From positions 1 to 10,481 of the forward strand of contig DAOUUM010000062.1 of NCBI GenBank assembly GCA_030668165.1: 10,481 nt of DNA, read 5' to 3'. A program made the position numbers and the translations under genes. Numbering within the stretch: the first letter of the stretch is position 1; every line of letters starts with the position of its first letter. Origin of the DNA: Candidatus Heimdallarchaeota archaeon. Its GTDB lineage: Archaea > Asgardarchaeota > Heimdallarchaeia > Heimdallarchaeales > Kariarchaeaceae. A model generated the notes under the pieces. That model did not search any database. It saw nothing but the letters and a program-made list of their open reading frames with translations, and was not told the DNA's origin. Positions 1 through 6,732 of the stretch are shown piece by piece.

Positions 1-1
1 A

Positions 2-163
2 ACCGAGGCTATTGATCGAAGAAGATCCATAAGTAATGAACTGAGTATTTCTATTTTTCTTCTTATTCTGATTGTCTCAGTGTTTCTAGTTCAGCGCAAA
101 TACGATATTCTTCATCGAATCAGGTGGTATTTGTACAAGGATAGACAGATAAAATATGAATGA
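2..163 (+). CDS. C-terminal fragment of an unidentified membrane protein
   Basis: An open frame enters from the left edge and ends at TGA 161-163, giving the last 53 residues of a protein whose start lies outside the window. The visible part has an arginine-rich stretch (RRR), then a strongly hydrophobic segment of about 17 residues (SISIFLLILIVSVFLV) and a basic, aromatic tail of about 25 residues rich in Arg, Lys, Tyr and Trp. By the positive-inside rule this looks like a last membrane helix with a cytoplasmic tail. The next gene starts 9 bases after the stop and its Shine-Dalgarno overlaps this stop codon, so the two are probably translated from one message. No family can be named from so short a piece. 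That it is coding rests on the uninterrupted frame, the transmembrane composition and the coupling. Confidence 0.6.
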   Translation, partial: TEAIDRRRSISNELSISIFLLILIVSVFLVQRKYDILHRIRWYLYKDRQIKYE

Positions 164-172
164 GGATTACTT

Positions 173-658
173 ATGAAGCGAAAAGATTTCATCAGACTGA
201 TTATTGTCTCTACCCTGGTTATTATCATAATTCAGATCTACCGTTTGCCCCCACAGGATCCCTACCTGGATTTGGCCCTCCTTCAACCAGATGGTGATTC
301 TTGGATCTATGCGGCCTCCTCGAACAAAGAGGGAAATACAACCAGTATCTATCCTTTTATCCGTAATGTGATGGACCAGACTTTGCTTGTAAGGATCAGT
401 ATATACGGTATCTATAACATAACATCTCTTGATTTCAGTGCTAATAATTCAACCCTGCTGGATACAGATCAGTCCGAAATATTTGTATTGCAACCTGAAG
501 TCAGGGCTACCGATGATGGATTTAGTTCTCTGTGGGAAATTGAGGAATGGACTGTATACAATCTCACAATTTCGATGACGGACATAGCTCTGATACTGTT
601 TTACTTTGATCAAGATGCTTGGATATTTTATGATTGGATTAGTGTTAAAATAATCTAG
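173..658 (+). CDS. Membrane-anchored extracellular protein with N-glycosylation sequons, unknown function
   Basis: This 161-residue protein was not recognised as a known family. Residues 1-5 are basic (MKRKD) and residues 6-22 form one long hydrophobic segment, so it is likely an uncleaved N-terminal anchor or signal segment with the rest outside the cell. The remainder is beta-like, alternating hydrophobic and polar residues, and poor in Lys. Five Asn-X-Ser/Thr sequons (N55, N82, N91, N92, N130) fit an archaeal surface glycoprotein domain. ATG 173 is chosen because GAGG at 162-165 lies 7 bases upstream and overlaps the stop of the preceding membrane gene, so the pair is co-translated and may form one surface assembly. 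It ends 6 bases before the stop of the convergent HEAT-like gene. There is no visible catalytic motif or cysteine pattern. Confidence 0.7.
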   Translation: MKRKDFIRLIIVSTLVIIIIQIYRLPPQDPYLDLALLQPDGDSWIYAASSNKEGNTTSIYPFIRNVMDQTLLVRISIYGIYNITSLDFSANNSTLLDTDQSEIFVLQPEVRATDDGFSSLWEIEEWTVYNLTISMTDIALILFYFDQDAWIFYDWISVKII

Positions 659-664
659 TTTGAA

Positions 665-1489
665 TTACAAGATCATGAATGGTTGCTCACTCTCAGAAAG
701 GTCATCATCTGAAAATGTGAAGTATGATGGTACAACTATTGCATGCAGGGATCTATAAGCTTCTGGATCATAGTCCCAATTACCAAGAAGTTCAGTAAGA
801 TATCTGATTATGAAATCAGGATATGCCTTTGGACTGGGTAATTGTGATTGATTTGCATATGAGAGAACCTTTCTCAAAAAGCTTCCATCAAGTTGCAATT
901 CATAGTTTATTCGTATTAATTGATGTAATCGTGGTGTGATATATTCCAAGATGTCATCGAATTCTATCTTCTCGAGACCTTTTACCCAGCTCTCAAGAGC
1001 TACTCTCCTTATCACAATATCTTTGGATTCTGATACCATCAACATATCTTCCAATATTTCTAGATTTTGAGTATCTTCAAGCGATACCAATATGGAATAC
1101 AGTAGATCATCCTCGCTGCTTTTGACAATTGGTCCGAGAAGATCCTCACGAATTTTCAGTGGTAACTCCTTTAATACCTCAATAATTGATATTTTTGAAG
1201 ACAGGGATTTTACATCTCTGAATAAATCTATTAGCATGGATTGAATTTCCAGGGTAGATTTGTCCTCTTTGATCATCTTTCCTGTAATTGATTTTATAGA
1301 GAGTGAAGCAACATTTCGTATGATTTGCTCATCATCAGACAGAAATGGATACAATTTGTCCAATGCATTTTCGTTTCCAAATTCTCCGATGATGTGTATG
1401 GCATTGTATTTAATAGTAATATTCTCACTTTTGAGCTTCCTTTTGGCGAGGAATTTCCAAATTGATCGGGATATGATATTTGCCCTCAT
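665..1489 (-). CDS. HEAT-like alpha-helical repeat protein, last gene of the AAA+/VWA operon
   Basis: This 274-residue protein is almost entirely helical. Residues 24-69 read as a HEAT-type helix pair (YNAIHIIGEFGNENALDKLY, then a second helix with IIRNVASLSI), matching the usual pattern of Ala/Gly/Leu in helix A and Val-Arg-x2-Ala in helix B. A second recognisable unit is near 154-175 (DIVIRRVALESWVKGLEK), and weaker ones lie between. HEAT arrays usually act as protein-binding scaffolds, and nothing catalytic is seen. The ATG overlaps the stop of the 506-aa gene in an ATGA arrangement. GAGG at 1497-1500 lies 7 bases upstream, within that gene, so translation is coupled. This ties it to the AAA+/VWA set, where a scaffold or substrate-recognition role is inferred. 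The C-terminal tail is acidic (DDDLSESE). The HEAT call is by eye from repeat pattern. Confidence 0.72.
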   Translation of the reverse strand: MRANIISRSIWKFLAKRKLKSENITIKYNAIHIIGEFGNENALDKLYPFLSDDEQIIRNVASLSIKSITGKMIKEDKSTLEIQSMLIDLFRDVKSLSSKISIIEVLKELPLKIREDLLGPIVKSSEDDLLYSILVSLEDTQNLEILEDMLMVSESKDIVIRRVALESWVKGLEKIEFDDILEYITPRLHQLIRINYELQLDGSFLRKVLSYANQSQLPSPKAYPDFIIRYLTELLGNWDYDPEAYRSLHAIVVPSYFTFSDDDLSESEQPFMIL

Positions 1490-3006
1490 TGTATTACCTC
1501 TCCCTGTCTTATCAGGTATCGTATTGCCCTGTGCTGTGGCTCTGTAAGTTTCTCCAAGTTGTCATAGTTGACAGAACTAATTTTGGTCTCATCTTCTCGT
1601 TCATCACTCTGATATGCATCTTTCTTTCGCGTGACCTGGATTGCCCTCACAATCAAAGGTAGATCGTAGGGACTGAGGGGATACTTTTGCTCCTGATTCT
1701 TGTCTGCAATTCCCAAGTAGGAAGCTACATGCATACCTGCGTATTTTTTAAATACAATTACATCAGGTAATCCAGGTAGGGGGGTCGAGAATGTATCTTT
1801 TTTAGCTTGTAGATGATTTCTAAGAATCAAAAGCTGTTCCTGAGCAACAGTTTCCTCTTGGATGCTGAATACTCCAACCTCTCTATCCTGCAGTATCACT
1901 CTACCATGGGATGATACAAGGGGAGAATCACCAAGTAACTCTGAAAATGATTTGTAACCCCGTCTTTGAATCTTACCCACATAAGTTGATGATATCTTAT
2001 CATATACACTGGCTCGTAAGGGCCATAAATCAGACCAGTAACTATTTCTGCTACTATGCCAATTAATTGATCTGTTGGTCAGATTCTCACGCACCTTCTC
2101 CAGTTCTTCTTTTGTTTCTCCTCTGGTCCAGATTTTGACAAGCTCATGATCATTTTTGAGTTTGACAACTTCCTCGAACATATCTGGTATATTTTCACCT
2201 CGTTCCTGGATAAATCTTTTACCGATTACACCTAGTGGTTGACCCAGATTTCCCTTTAAATATGGTATCACCGCTTTTTGAACATGTTCATCCAAGGTAC
2301 CGATGTGCTCATCAAGGACCATCTCTGCAAAGCCATTTAGAACTAAGTCATATAATGGGGCCTTTATTACTGCTTTGGATCTTTTTTTCATTATTTCTTT
2401 GATCTCGAGTAAATAGTTGTAAAATATTGAAGCTGATCTTATACTTGTTGGTGGAATATAAAAATCATCCAAATCGTACAGACTCAACAATCTGGTCCCC
2501 GCGGTGAAATCTTGGAAGTACTGCCAGATCCAGGGTGCATTCCTTTCTTTTGCAAATTCAAATACATTATTTGCAAATAGATCTGAGATGATAGCATCAT
2601 TACGATAAAGTTGCTGTAGAGTATCTGGAAAATTGGATTTTGTTTGCTCAACCAGAGCTGCTTTGGCAAACGAATGGACTAATTTCAATTCCAACACTTT
2701 ACTAGAGAATTCTGATCCATAGGATTTACTCGGAAGAAAAATTCTTGGACTTCTGGATGCATAGAACAAATCCATCCCATTTGGTGTTAAATCATCAGTT
2801 TTCAACTGTTGAAGTAGTTGTAATTCATTTGCTGATATTATTGCCTTGGGACTACCTGTAGCTTGTGTTTGCAGCAGCACCGAATCATATAGGCTGGAGT
2901 CCAGGAAAAAGAACAATTTATAGTCTTCAGGAGTTGTACTCAATAAATCTTGAGTGATTTTTCTTGCATTGTTGTATGCGTTAAGTAGTTCTGGATCTAG
3001 TTTCAT
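1486..3006 (-). CDS. Unrecognised 506-aa protein, third gene of the AAA+/VWA operon
   Basis: I do not recognise this family. It is a soluble, mixed alpha/beta protein with no signal, membrane segment or cysteine cluster. Features seen, numbered from ATG 3006: a short hydrophobic strand near 31-36 (LFFFLD), an aromatic cluster at 158-164 (PWIWQYF), a lysine/glutamate-rich helical region at 280-310, a Trp-rich patch at 316-329, and a charged linker at 461-475 before a helical C-terminus. I chose ATG 3006 because GAGGAG at 3013-3018 lies 6 bases upstream and starts inside the VWA stop codon. An in-frame GTG at 3027 would add 7 residues and overlap the VWA gene by 11 bases. It too has a GAGG upstream, so it cannot be excluded. 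Its place after AAA+ and VWA genes suggests the client or effector of that machine. SpoVR, the third partner in bacterial PrkA operons, was considered, but its motifs are not seen. Confidence 0.8.
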   Translation of the reverse strand: MKLDPELLNAYNNARKITQDLLSTTPEDYKLFFFLDSSLYDSVLLQTQATGSPKAIISANELQLLQQLKTDDLTPNGMDLFYASRSPRIFLPSKSYGSEFSSKVLELKLVHSFAKAALVEQTKSNFPDTLQQLYRNDAIISDLFANNVFEFAKERNAPWIWQYFQDFTAGTRLLSLYDLDDFYIPPTSIRSASIFYNYLLEIKEIMKKRSKAVIKAPLYDLVLNGFAEMVLDEHIGTLDEHVQKAVIPYLKGNLGQPLGVIGKRFIQERGENIPDMFEEVVKLKNDHELVKIWTRGETKEELEKVRENLTNRSINWHSSRNSYWSDLWPLRASVYDKISSTYVGKIQRRGYKSFSELLGDSPLVSSHGRVILQDREVGVFSIQEETVAQEQLLILRNHLQAKKDTFSTPLPGLPDVIVFKKYAGMHVASYLGIADKNQEQKYPLSPYDLPLIVRAIQVTRKKDAYQSDEREDETKISSVNYDNLEKLTEPQHRAIRYLIRQGEVIQ

Positions 3007-3012
3007 CTCAAT

Positions 3013-3018
3013 CTCCTC
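3013..3018 (-). promoter_or_regulatory. Shine-Dalgarno site deciding the start of the 506-aa gene
   Basis: GAGGAG on the minus strand sits 6 bases before ATG 3006 and shares bases with the TGA stop (3017-3019) of the VWA gene. This favours ATG 3006 over the in-frame GTG at 3027 and implies stop-restart coupling between the two genes. Confidence 0.6.
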
Positions 3019-4411
3019 ACCTATCACTTAGGATTGCCTCTTTGAGGATCCTTTTACCCAAATTATCAATCTCAGTGGGATCGATAATAATTGGTGCTGT
3101 AACCGATCCAAGCATCTCCTTGGTATCTTTGAACAATCCAGTTGCCCTGAATGACTCTCCTGCCATGAGGAAGTAGGATATATTCCAATTCCTCTCTCGA
3201 CCACGATGCAGGTAATTAAATATTTGATTCAGTTGGATCATACATTCCTGTGCTGCCTTTGGTGTCTTGGTGTCCATATTGTTTTTGAAATATTCTTTCA
3301 AGAAATTGGATTTAAGACCGGGAATACTTCCATCGAAGGGAACATTTGGCCTTCCATCGGTTAGATATACAATCTGGACATCATAATTATTATCTTTGTA
3401 ATTTTCAGTTGCATGTTTGATTGCAACATTGGTTGCGTGCACAAGTCGGGTTTTTCCCTTTCCCTCTGCATCGAATAGAAAATTCTCGAATTTCTTTGTA
3501 TCACTGATCACATAGGGATTCTTTGTAACGGGAACAATATGCATCTTGAAACTATCAAATTCCCTTCTCTTTCTACGATTGAATAATTTGAAATAGTAGA
3601 ATAATCCCAACGCGGTTAATAGAGCACCATCAAGTCTGGTTAAACCATCTTTGAAAACCTGTTTATTCATACTTTGACTCATATCAACAATAAAATAGAT
3701 TATACCAAGTCTGTCCTTATCAATTACTCTAATATCTTCGTGACTGATTTTGGATGGAGGTATGGAATTTTCTCTCATTATGGCTGCCCTGTAGGTTTTT
3801 TTGAGATGAAATCTACCACGAGGTCTTGATATCACATCATCCACGGTCCATAATGACACCTGTCTTAATAGTATATTACCCAATATATTTCCAATCACAT
3901 CAAGAACATCATTTCTTGATACTCTTCTTGTTCTCCCAAATTTATCCTTGATCTCAATATCAGTAATCTCATGGAGATCATCCAGTAACATTGTGGCAGT
4001 AAGCAGTTTGCGTCCATACTCATCCTCCATCAATCCAAGATGCTTACGAATAAATTCTTCTATATCCTCGGGAGTGAGTAATTTATCTAAATTTACTAGT
4101 TCCAATGCCTCCGGCAGGGTTCTATCGAGCATAAATTTATACACATTTAACTTATCAATATACTCCTCTTCAAGTTCCGCTGAAAGCATTGTGGTAAGTA
4201 TCTTATTTTTTATGGCATCCGATGAAGCTCTAGCCTGTGAGGCAAGACCCAATATGGTTCCCTCTCTACTTGATCTCCCAAGATGTGGGTTTCTCCATTT
4301 CTGAAGTAACTGAGCAGCATCTTGAAATTCGAGAACAAACTCGGTTGAACTATAATCCACTAATGGATCTGGATAATGGGCTTGGGTTAGTTCGAATATT
4401 CTATGGGGCAT
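3017..4411 (-). CDS. VWA-domain protein (CoxE/ChlD-like partner of a MoxR-type AAA+ ATPase)
   Basis: A 464-residue protein with a helical N-terminal half and a C-terminal von Willebrand factor A domain from about 235 to 445. The metal-ion-dependent adhesion site looks complete: D243-x-S245-x-S247 (DMSQS), T321 in KGKT, and D352 in YLTDGRP. Just before the VWA domain, 196-216 has the Arg-rich segment (RPRGRFHLKKTYRAA) that commonly precedes VWA domains of CoxE and magnesium-chelatase ChlD type. In those systems the VWA protein uses its metal site to link the AAA+ ring to a substrate complex. The MoxR/PrkA-like ATPase lies immediately upstream with a 12-base gap. AGGGAG at 4419-4424 lies 7 bases before ATG 4411 and overlaps the ATPase stop codon, so the two are coupled and very likely work together. 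The client is not known. Confidence 0.88.
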   Translation of the reverse strand: MPHRIFELTQAHYPDPLVDYSSTEFVLEFQDAAQLLQKWRNPHLGRSSREGTILGLASQARASSDAIKNKILTTMLSAELEEEYIDKLNVYKFMLDRTLPEALELVNLDKLLTPEDIEEFIRKHLGLMEDEYGRKLLTATMLLDDLHEITDIEIKDKFGRTRRVSRNDVLDVIGNILGNILLRQVSLWTVDDVISRPRGRFHLKKTYRAAIMRENSIPPSKISHEDIRVIDKDRLGIIYFIVDMSQSMNKQVFKDGLTRLDGALLTALGLFYYFKLFNRRKRREFDSFKMHIVPVTKNPYVISDTKKFENFLFDAEGKGKTRLVHATNVAIKHATENYKDNNYDVQIVYLTDGRPNVPFDGSIPGLKSNFLKEYFKNNMDTKTPKAAQECMIQLNQIFNYLHRGRERNWNISYFLMAGESFRATGLFKDTKEMLGSVTAPIIIDPTEIDNLGKRILKEAILSDR

Positions 4412-4423
4412 TTCTCGGCTCCC

Positions 4424-5968
4424 TTATAGATAATTCACAAGGAGCAGTGCTTCGTAGCTGGATTTAAGTTGCTCAAATATTTTTTCAGCAATATCCTTAT
4501 TCTTAAGGTCCAACTGCTCGTATTTGTATACGATTGCTTTTAGTTCATCCTCAGTCATGCTGGTCAACTTATCAAGTTCCTCAGTAACCTCATCAACATT
4601 TACTGCAGTCTTACCCTCTCTGAATTGATTTCTCAGGTTTAGTTTTATTGCCTGTAAACCATTGTTAATGAGAGTTGGTGAGATATCATACATCTCAAGT
4701 GCTGTTTTAACAGCATCAAGAGTGATTATTATACCATCAAAGTCCTCAGAGGATTTTGATCTGATTACAATTTCTCCAATGGCATTATTTAATGTACGTA
4801 AATCGATATGAGGGCTTTTTTGTGGGTTGTGAATATCATCTAATCCACTGTAAAACTCAGAACGGGCAATTCTGTTCTCAGATCTTGCTCCTGCTGATTT
4901 TAATGTTTGGGGAATTGATTCATTTGCCACATGACTTAGGAATTCATAAGCAAGTTTTGATACAAAATCACTATCTCTACTCCCAGACAAGTCAAACATT
5001 CTAATCAATGCTGGATTGGAAGTTATTTTTGCCATATTGGTGATAATGTGATCATTGAACATATCTTTTACAATTTCAATACGGTGATCAACATCTCTTG
5101 CTGGCCATAATACCTCTGGAACACGGTTAATGATTGGTTGACTTTCCTCACCAAATACGGTAAGTGGTGCATTTGATGTGAATATAATTGCACCGTCAAT
5201 AAATACAGTTTCTCCAGCCAAATTATATTTGATACCCTGGGGATCCTCTAGAAATCCCATCAGTGATTCCAACAAGGAAAGATGTAATCGTTGAATCTCA
5301 TTAACAACCATGAAACCTTGGGAAAGAGTTCCAACCTTGTGACTTCTGGCCGAGTAGGTTTCATTTGTTTCACCACCCAATAATTCCTCAAGGTTCTCAA
5401 CACCTGCAAGTAACATGTACAGACTTTCAGGGTCATTTCTTGGATCGATCTGGGTACGTCGAACAATTGTTTTTTCAACCTCAATTTCCAATAGCTTAGG
5501 TTCTGTGATTTTTGCCAGATTCACCATCTGTTCAGTATTATCTAGATTAACCTTAACAGTCTCTGTAGAAAATTTATTCTCGATGTTATTTCTGCAATAA
5601 GGACATAAACTTTTCAGAACATCAATTGAGTTTAAAATATTCTTCCTGTAATTTTTGCTTAGATGGATCAAATATCCGGCATCTTCAAGAAAAGGACAGC
5701 CTTTAATATGATATTTCTTACTATTAATTTCATTGACAATATGGTCAAGTAAAACACGGGCAAATAGAGTTTTGGCCTCTCCTGTGGGACCTGTAAGCAA
5801 TACCTTACCACCAACTGCTACCTTATCCATTACTAGTTCCTTTACCTCGGTGTTACCTCTCACTGTTGGATCCAACAAAACACGTTTTCTAAAATCCTGA
5901 TCTGTTAAAATAGATCGCACACTGACACCTGAATAATTATTTTCAATAAGATCTGCGACGGTATTCAT
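4424..5968 (-). CDS. MoxR/PrkA-like AAA+ ATPase, first gene of the four-gene operon
   Basis: A 514-residue AAA+ ATPase. Walker A is G60-PTGEAKT-67, with the Ala before Lys that is usual in MoxR proteins. After it comes an insertion with H87, C91, H102, C122 and C125 (GCPF and CPYC), which could bind zinc. The Walker B region (GFMVVNEIQRL, 218-228) has N223-E224 instead of Asp-Glu. The sensor-1 Asn is N266 in FTSNAP. The stretch before Walker B, including DPESLYMLLAGVENLEEL, resembles the AAA+ part of PrkA serine kinases, which also lack the Walker B Asp. At 514 residues it is shorter than PrkA (about 640), so a kinase domain is doubtful. Residues about 390-514 are helical and probably form the lid and a C-terminal helical extension. 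No convincing Shine-Dalgarno precedes ATG 5968, so a short or absent leader is possible. Confidence 0.85.
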   Translation of the reverse strand: MNTVADLIENNYSGVSVRSILTDQDFRKRVLLDPTVRGNTEVKELVMDKVAVGGKVLLTGPTGEAKTLFARVLLDHIVNEINSKKYHIKGCPFLEDAGYLIHLSKNYRKNILNSIDVLKSLCPYCRNNIENKFSTETVKVNLDNTEQMVNLAKITEPKLLEIEVEKTIVRRTQIDPRNDPESLYMLLAGVENLEELLGGETNETYSARSHKVGTLSQGFMVVNEIQRLHLSLLESLMGFLEDPQGIKYNLAGETVFIDGAIIFTSNAPLTVFGEESQPIINRVPEVLWPARDVDHRIEIVKDMFNDHIITNMAKITSNPALIRMFDLSGSRDSDFVSKLAYEFLSHVANESIPQTLKSAGARSENRIARSEFYSGLDDIHNPQKSPHIDLRTLNNAIGEIVIRSKSSEDFDGIIITLDAVKTALEMYDISPTLINNGLQAIKLNLRNQFREGKTAVNVDEVTEELDKLTSMTEDELKAIVYKYEQLDLKNKDIAEKIFEQLKSSYEALLLVNYL

Positions 5969-6064
5969 TTTTTTTCTCTGAACGAAATTAAATCATGAAT
6001 GGTTTTAATAATTTGTTTCTAATACTCAATAGCTGAAAAATTTTTAATAAAATAAATCAGAAAA
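5969..6064 (-). promoter_or_regulatory. Candidate promoter of the AAA+/VWA operon and T-rich end of the upstream gene
   Basis: This 96-base gap is very AT-rich. On the minus strand it holds T-rich runs directly after the pseudo-GTPase stop (around 6040-6060), which could serve as an archaeal terminator. It also has two TATA-like stretches, TTTATTAAA-type near 6041-6056 and TTATTAAAA near 6004-6013. The second would place transcription start near 5982, about 14 bases before ATG 5968. The gap may therefore separate two units, or be an internal promoter in a five-gene unit. Confidence 0.35.
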
Positions 6065-6586
6065 CTAATTTTTGGAATCTATTGCATCTTTCTTAATGCT
6101 ATCTTTCCTGTGAACAAGTGAGCAAATATCATTTAACCACTGAACCACTTTTTCGTGGACATTATCATCATATTCGAACATGGTAAAGGGTCGATCTGTG
6201 ATTCTAACAAGCGATAGTGCCTCATATACCTGGGATTTACTAAGAGATCCCAATTTATCACCAGGGGGAATGATGAGGACAAATGGAATTGCCTGGTCCC
6301 TAGTCTTAAATACAAAATTTTCCCAAAAATCCTTTCTGACTGATCCCATTATGTTATCATTCAACTCGAGATTAATGACTGCTCCCTCGTATTCAGAATA
6401 AGTACTGCCAAAATAATAGGATCCAAAATCATCAGATTCATGTTGCATCCACTTTAATTCTTCAATCTCACCGGTACTCTCAACTAGGAGATTAAATAAC
6501 GGTCGGGTATTTCCAACTCTGAGATAATGGAATTGCATATTTGAACCGTCTAGCTTCTCAGTGAGAAAATTGAAGTATTGTTTCAT
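6065..6586 (-). CDS. Probable pseudo-GTPase of Arf/Ras-like fold lacking nucleotide-binding motifs
   Basis: A 173-residue protein whose C-terminal half lines up well by eye with Arf/Ras small GTPases. GAVINLELNDN (68-78) matches the strand before the GTPase helix (GLIFVVDSND in Arf), and IPFVLIIPPGDKL (100-112) sits where the NKQD loop should be. SKSQVYEALSL (116-126) and the ending VVQWLNDI (147-154) match the last helices. The catalytic parts are missing: no GxxxxGK[ST] P-loop (the spot reads LRVGNTRPLFNLL, 22-34), no DxxG, no NKxD and no SAK-type motif. It would therefore fold like a GTPase but not bind GTP normally, and a scaffold or regulatory role is inferred. An AGGA at 6591-6594 precedes the ATG by 4 bases. 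It lies 96 bases upstream of the AAA+ gene on the same strand. The alternative is an unrelated alpha/beta protein. Confidence 0.62.
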   Translation of the reverse strand: MKQYFNFLTEKLDGSNMQFHYLRVGNTRPLFNLLVESTGEIEELKWMQHESDDFGSYYFGSTYSEYEGAVINLELNDNIMGSVRKDFWENFVFKTRDQAIPFVLIIPPGDKLGSLSKSQVYEALSLVRITDRPFTMFEYDDNVHEKVVQWLNDICSLVHRKDSIKKDAIDSKN

Positions 6587-6630
6587 AATTTCCTGTTCCT
6601 ATATGATACCTAAGAAACCTTCGATCATCT

Positions 6631-6652
6631 CTAAATAATTTCTAAATAATTT
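6631..6652. repeat. Perfect tandem 11-bp direct repeat in the divergent promoter region
   Basis: CTAAATAATTT occurs twice head to tail at 6631-6641 and 6642-6652, between the divergently transcribed pseudo-GTPase and FKBP-like genes. It lies 45-66 bases upstream of the pseudo-GTPase ATG, so it overlaps or adjoins the expected minus-strand promoter (AT-rich TATA-like stretch around 6643-6655). Spacing of about one helical turn would suit two monomers of a regulator on the same DNA face. Confidence 0.5.
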
Positions 6653-6683
6653 TAAAGAGACATGTTGAAAAATATAAAAATTA

Positions 6684-6723
6684 TTAGTTACTAAAGGTAT
6701 TAGTTATAAGATAAAGTAACTTT
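6684..6723 (+). promoter_or_regulatory. Candidate promoter of the FKBP-like gene, probably leaderless
   Basis: TTATAAG at 6704-6710 is centred about 26 bases before GTG 6733, the normal spacing for transcription to start at the initiation codon, and no Shine-Dalgarno is visible. Two small interrupted palindromes flank the box: TTAGT-T-ACTAA at 6684-6694 and AAAGT-A-ACTTT at 6713-6723. A TATTAGTTA direct repeat lies at 6682-6690 and 6698-6706. These could be operator elements. Confidence 0.45.
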
Positions 6724-6732
6724 GTTCACATA

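Noticed and set aside
1260..1547. Plus-strand frame with hydrophobic segments opposite the HEAT-like gene start
   Set aside because: Hydrophobicity is the expected complement of a charged helical protein; no promoter or ribosome site, and the operon coupling on the minus strand is clear.
1486..3006. Identity of the 506-aa protein as SpoVR
   Set aside because: Length and operon position resemble PrkA-VWA-SpoVR operons, but the His- and Trp-rich SpoVR motifs such as NEGWA are not seen.
3948..4304. 118-codon open frame on the plus strand inside the VWA gene
   Set aside because: Antisense shadow of a well-supported gene; serine-rich, low-complexity translation with no domain and no Shine-Dalgarno.
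5768..5791. Walker A of the AAA+ protein as degenerate because Ala replaces Gly before Lys
   Set aside because: GxxGxAKT is the normal form in MoxR-type ATPases, so this alone does not suggest inactivity.
6587..6732. tRNA or other structured RNA in the divergent intergenic region
   Set aside because: Too short and AT-rich, with no cloverleaf arms or conserved T-loop sequence.
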